Shown here piece by piece: positions 60,531 through 64,000 of a DNA stretch of 64,000 nt (position 1 is its first letter; every line of letters starts with the position of its first letter). The DNA lies in the NCBI RefSeq assembly GCF_051014685.1, contig NC_135051.1:13101557-13165556 (forward strand). Reading direction: 5' to 3'. A program made the position numbers and the translations under genes. Source of the DNA: Ptiloglossa arizonensis. Taxonomy: Eukaryota; Arthropoda; Insecta; Hymenoptera; Colletidae. The notes under the pieces were generated by a model. It made no database searches. It had not been told where the DNA came from and saw only the letters and a program-made list of their open reading frames with translations.

Positions 60531-61200
60531 AAATTACAAGAAGTCTGAGAATGGAGGATCGGCGGGCTGGGGAGGGTGGTGCGCGCGCTCTGAGTCTTTG
60601 GCGTCGTTAGGTTCGCAGCCCAATATCTGACATTGTCTTCCGAGCTTCGTCGACGACGTCGAATGCCTCGAAAGGTACCTATTCGAACCTGCTATAATGA
60701 ACCAGCGCTCGAAACAAAAGATGTTGCTTCCTGGTTGCAATCTTTTGACGCTGGGAGCAGTTTACGTCGCCTGCGAAGCGCGGCTAATAAAACCGTTAGC
60801 TATACATCAGGAAACTTGGACACTGAATTCATTTTGCTGGAACCGATCGAACGGAATGGAAAGACAGTGGTTCGTTTTAATTCGAGCCTCTCTTGCACAC
60901 AATGGCGCGCAAACGTTCGCGTTGGAAATAACAGTCACGGAATCGATCATCTGGGAATTCGATTATTTAATTACCCCGTCGTTGCGAGAATATTATTTAT
61001 CGCGTGGATTGGTATCTTTATTAATACAAATTTATTGTACTATATACTCGAGACGACACTTTTGTATAAATGGAAAGATCAACTTTCGATCAAATTCAAT
61101 GAATATTGCAGTAATACACGATGTATTGGGTTGTGTCTATTATTTTGAACAATCTGGGAACGTTACGAGAAAAATATTCAATCTGACGTTTGTATAAAGA
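60531..61200 (+). other. CpG-rich start with two long overlapping open frames
   Basis: After a CpG-rich leader, two plus-strand frames stay open together: one from 60633 to 61148 (171 codons, first ATG at about 60663) and one from a true ATG at 60697 to 61197 (166 codons). The second starts MNQRSKQKMLLPGCNLL with a hydrophobic N-terminal run; the first has a hydrophobic segment VARILFIAWIGIF. Neither matches a known family. Two open frames this long over the same DNA are unusual here, but at most one is likely to be real. An acceptor-like word (gtgttttgtttccag) ends at 61260. A donor-like word (gaaag|gtacct) lies at 60675. Confidence 0.25.
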
Positions 61201-62440
61201 ACGAGGCAAACATTACTTGAAATGTAAATACGAAATAATATCTCAGTGTTTTGTTTCCAGCGAACGTCGATTTTTGCGATATAACAGAAATTTTAAATAA
61301 TAAAACGAATTTGTTATTTGGAAATACGGACGAAAAACTAATTGTTAAATTTAAACTTTTCTTGAATATTTCAATATTTTTAATTTACCCTGCGAAAGAT
61401 CACGCTGTGGATAAAATTTAAACATCAATGTATAAATTATGTTGTACATGTGTGGTATTTATGTTATGTATGTTAAATTATGTGGGGCGATGTTTATAAA
61501 TATTTAAATATGTGCTAAAAAAAACTGTATTTGTATTATAATTATTCTGTTGTTTTATACCTATACTTGGCACAATTCTAAGTTCTAAAATAAATCAGAC
61601 TGAATTCATCATTTCATAAGAATGAAATGAAATTATTGTATCGAATATCACACTGTATTTCTTCCACCAAGTATAAACGTTGGTTAAATATTTCAGAGGA
61701 ACTTGTACAAAAGTGTAAGCAAAATTCTGTTTTATTTATTTTCCCTGGTTTCTCGGTTACACAATTTACAAAAGTGAAATAACGGAACGAAACATTTTTA
61801 GTTGCTATTTTATTAAAACGCAAAAAAGCAATTAACCATTTGAAACGATACGTACCACTTTTATTAACAATATATCGAAAGGTTCTCAAAATAACTCGCT
61901 TTTGCTTTTATCCACGGCTTCGAACGTTTCACAAAACAATCGGCTATTAACCGTAATTTTTTGACGGATATTTTCTTTCATTTCACCAACAGCGATCGTG
62001 GCAATCGTCGAATATTTACCGAAAAATTATCAAGTAAATCATTTCATTATACTGATATAATACATTAATAATACCGTAGAATGAAACCAGCATTCAGACC
62101 AAAGGCAATAATACAATATAAAGGAATACACAAATTCGAAGCAACGTGAAATAAAATGCCCCGAATTAGAATAAATAAAATCTGGACAAGGAGGTTGCAA
62201 AATTTTTTCTAAAAAACTTAATAGATCGAAACTCCATTATTGCTTGTAACTCCGTAAACATACATACGTTCCGAAATTAATTTCCATCCCGGATTTCTAC
62301 CTCGATTTCGTCATACATCTTCAAACCATCACTGTTGGATTCTTTCGTCCATCGGCACCTACCTTCTAAAATAGTTTCCTGATCGATACTCCAATTTTAT
62401 ACTGAAACGTCTTCGACGTAATCCCACGCTTAAGACGCGC
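61201..62440. other. AT-rich noncoding stretch
   Basis: No supported frame or repeat. Confidence 0.5.
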
Positions 62441-63110
62441 ATTGGCAAACTAAGTGTTGGCGTGTAATTCACGCAATTTACCGTGGCAACGCAGAGAGGA
62501 ACGGCGAGGGTGACGCAGGTAAAGAGGTGAATCTAAACTACCGGGATTTTGCATAGCCCCGCGTGCACCTGTATCCATGTGCACGTACATTCACTGACTT
62601 TGTACCCGACCGAGAAAGTGCCTGCATCCGTACTAAACAGCACCAACAGCATGCACGGCTGCTAGAATAGTTTAGTTATGCAAATAGTAAACTTTGGCCG
62701 AGAGCAAGAAGAGGCTGGTTGTTTCCTTGTACTTCACCTCTAAGGCCGCCACCCTCTTAGCTCGGCACGTCAAGGTTCCTTTTAGACGGAGTTTCGGCTT
62801 GAAACGCATTCATGACAGATATTAATTGTGGTCAGCGGTTAATGACGAAACTCATGGTCGCCAGTTCGAGAACAAAGGGACACAGAGGCTTTGAACTTCG
62901 CACACTGTAAGGAATTTTCAACTTTTCCTGAACGCTCACGTTCGTTCAAGTTTTCCCGTGTACACCCCGTAAACACAGTTTACGATAGTAGCTGCGTCAC
63001 GAGACTCGCGGTACTCTATCAGAAACAAAACATCTAATTGTCTTCTTGTCGCTGAAGCTAACGAAAATATACTTTTGAGAAAAGTTACACGAGTGCGTTG
63101 AACAGACGAT
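62441..63110. promoter_or_regulatory. CpG-rich noncoding block
   Basis: GC- and CpG-rich with a donor-like word (gacgcag|gtaaag) near 62520. No frame stands out; might contain an untranslated exon or regulatory element. Confidence 0.25.
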
Positions 63111-63235
63111 GGCCAAAGTAATTCTGGAGGATGATAACCATGGTACAGGATCGAAAAAGAATTTTTATATTTTTGAAAAATTTACTGCTGAACAATGAAT
63201 TTACAAAGTTTCGTTTTGAAGATCGGAATAATAAC
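63111..63235 (-). repeat. Inverted, internally deleted copy of the 58.3 kb repeat
   Basis: The reverse complement matches 58470-58600: shared words are gatcctgtaccatggttatc, atttttcaaaaatataaaaa and aaactttgtaaattca. An 18-base segment present in the 58 kb copies is missing near 63125. So the 432-bp unit contains a dispersed repeat. Confidence 0.85.
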
Positions 63236-63390
63236 GGAGTTAGAAAATGTAGTCTGAGAACTACCTTGCATGGTCTCATTCTTCAAAATGTAACCTCGTG
63301 AAGAAATTTGGTGGATGTCTTTTTAATAAATGGTCTCTGATAAACAACCTGTTTGGTAATCTTCGAATGAAGATTATGAGGTATATTCGT
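63236..63390. other. Short noncoding spacer
   Basis: Nothing noticed. Confidence 0.5.
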
Positions 63391-63522
63391 CTTACAAATA
63401 ATTTTTCATGTGCAAAGTGAACGTGGATATTTGTTATCTATTGATAGAAATGACTGCTACTGACTGATTTGGGGGAAAATTCGTCAAGAAAACTCAGTCA
63501 GTATCGAAACGATGAGAAAACA
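63391..63522. repeat. Direct repeat pair, copy 1 (132 bp)
   Basis: Recurs at 63778-63910. Shared: atttttcatgtg, gatatttgttatctattg, aatgactgctactg, attcgtcaagaaaactcagt. Confidence 0.9.
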
Positions 63523-63777
63523 ATGTCTTGATTCCATATGAAGAGTACTTCTTTTCATTTTGGTGGTCAGACAACTTGATTCGATCTCTACCAACAGACA
63601 CAGGAAAATAGTCTACGGATTCTCTACATAAAATGGCGTCTGTAAGGCTACAAATATGGTTTTGACTAATCAACGTTAATTTAAAGTACGGTTACTCGTA
63701 GTATGTTGATCTTATGCATGTGAATAAGTACGTATTATATATTATGTTGAGGTTATTTTTTATTCTTATGAGCTATT
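63523..63777. other. Spacer within the direct repeat pair
   Basis: AT-rich; nothing noticed. Confidence 0.5.
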
Positions 63778-63910
63778 CTTACAAACAATTTTTCATGTGG
63801 AAACTGGACGTTGATATTTGTTATCTATTGTTACAAATGACTGCTACTGGCTTCTTTGGGGAAAAATTCGTCAAGAAAACTCAGTCAATATCTAAACTAT
63901 AAGAAAACAA
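63778..63910. repeat. Direct repeat pair, copy 2 (133 bp)
   Basis: Same orientation, 387 bp downstream of copy 1, with scattered substitutions. A 62-codon frame starting at 63714 runs through it by chance. Confidence 0.9.
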
Positions 63911-64000
63911 AGTTTAAAAATTAGGTAACCCGATGCAGATAAAGACCACATGTACCATTAGTAGAAACGTTTGATAACGATTAGCATTGAGTTCAACTTT

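Noticed and set aside
1..64000. tRNA, rRNA and well-known microRNA genes
   Set aside because: No tRNA A/B box pair with a cloverleaf and no recalled insect microRNA seed-plus-hairpin was found by reading; a dedicated covariance search was not possible.

Overview
This 64 kb window is eukaryotic nuclear DNA, almost certainly from an insect and most likely a hymenopteran. The sequence is AT-rich but keeps many CpG dinucleotides and is broken by short GC- and CpG-rich islands. It has no operons and no long open frames, and it carries decayed insect-type transposons (mariner-like MITEs, a Tc1/mariner-superfamily transposase relic, a possible piggyBac-like MITE, small LTR elements). The order is an inference from composition and element types; no diagnostic host gene was recognised.

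No complete protein-coding gene can be defended. The window reads as a large intron or an intergenic interval. Candidate exons are few and small: an acceptor/donor-bounded 71-nt exon at 1647-1717; a 61-codon, start-to-donor exon for a hydrophobic protein at 58111-58293 with promoter-like sequence just upstream; a Ser/Pro-rich terminal-exon candidate ending at 37243; an exon-like frame at 16112-16253 beside a large inverted repeat; and weaker micro-exon candidates at 8585-8655 and 40302-40366. Two overlapping long frames lie at 60633-61197. None was recognised as a known family.

Layout. 1-12 kb: AT-rich sequence with CpG-rich islands (3.2-4.6, 8.8-9.2, 10.9-12.1 kb), a 38-bp tandem array (7.1 kb), a dispersed direct repeat pair (8.1 and 9.3 kb) and a strong GAGA/polypurine block (11.1-11.55 kb). 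12.2-16.8 kb: two 0.5 kb inverted arms around a 3.6 kb spacer. 22.4-22.9 kb: an island rich in homeodomain/Caudal-like words, possibly regulatory. 23.97-24.99 kb: a structurally complete miniature LTR retrotransposon (TRIM) with 255-bp LTRs and a 4-bp target duplication, read on the minus strand. 28.3 kb: a 202-bp mariner-type MITE. 30.9-31.3 kb: a MITE with a 133-bp mariner-type MITE nested in it; its uninterrupted relative is at 46.2 kb. 32.26-32.87 kb: a 48-bp alternating purine-pyrimidine tract next to a 40-bp minisatellite. 35.7-36.0 kb: a three-copy 117-bp tandem repeat. 42.4-45.6 kb: a CpG-rich block. 47.4-47.7 kb: the transposase relic. 49.6-50.8 kb: a tandemly duplicated 365-bp unit whose second copy holds a 496-bp solo LTR with a TATT duplication. 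57.3 kb: a third mariner MITE. 58.3-59.2 kb: a 432-bp tandem duplication with a rearranged inverted relative at 63.1 kb.

The best-supported content is therefore mobile-element history: nested insertions with inferable empty sites, direct repeats and minisatellites. The most interesting unknowns are the small exon candidates and the exon-like frame associated with the inverted repeat. No CRISPR array, tRNA, rRNA or recognisable new multi-gene system was seen.
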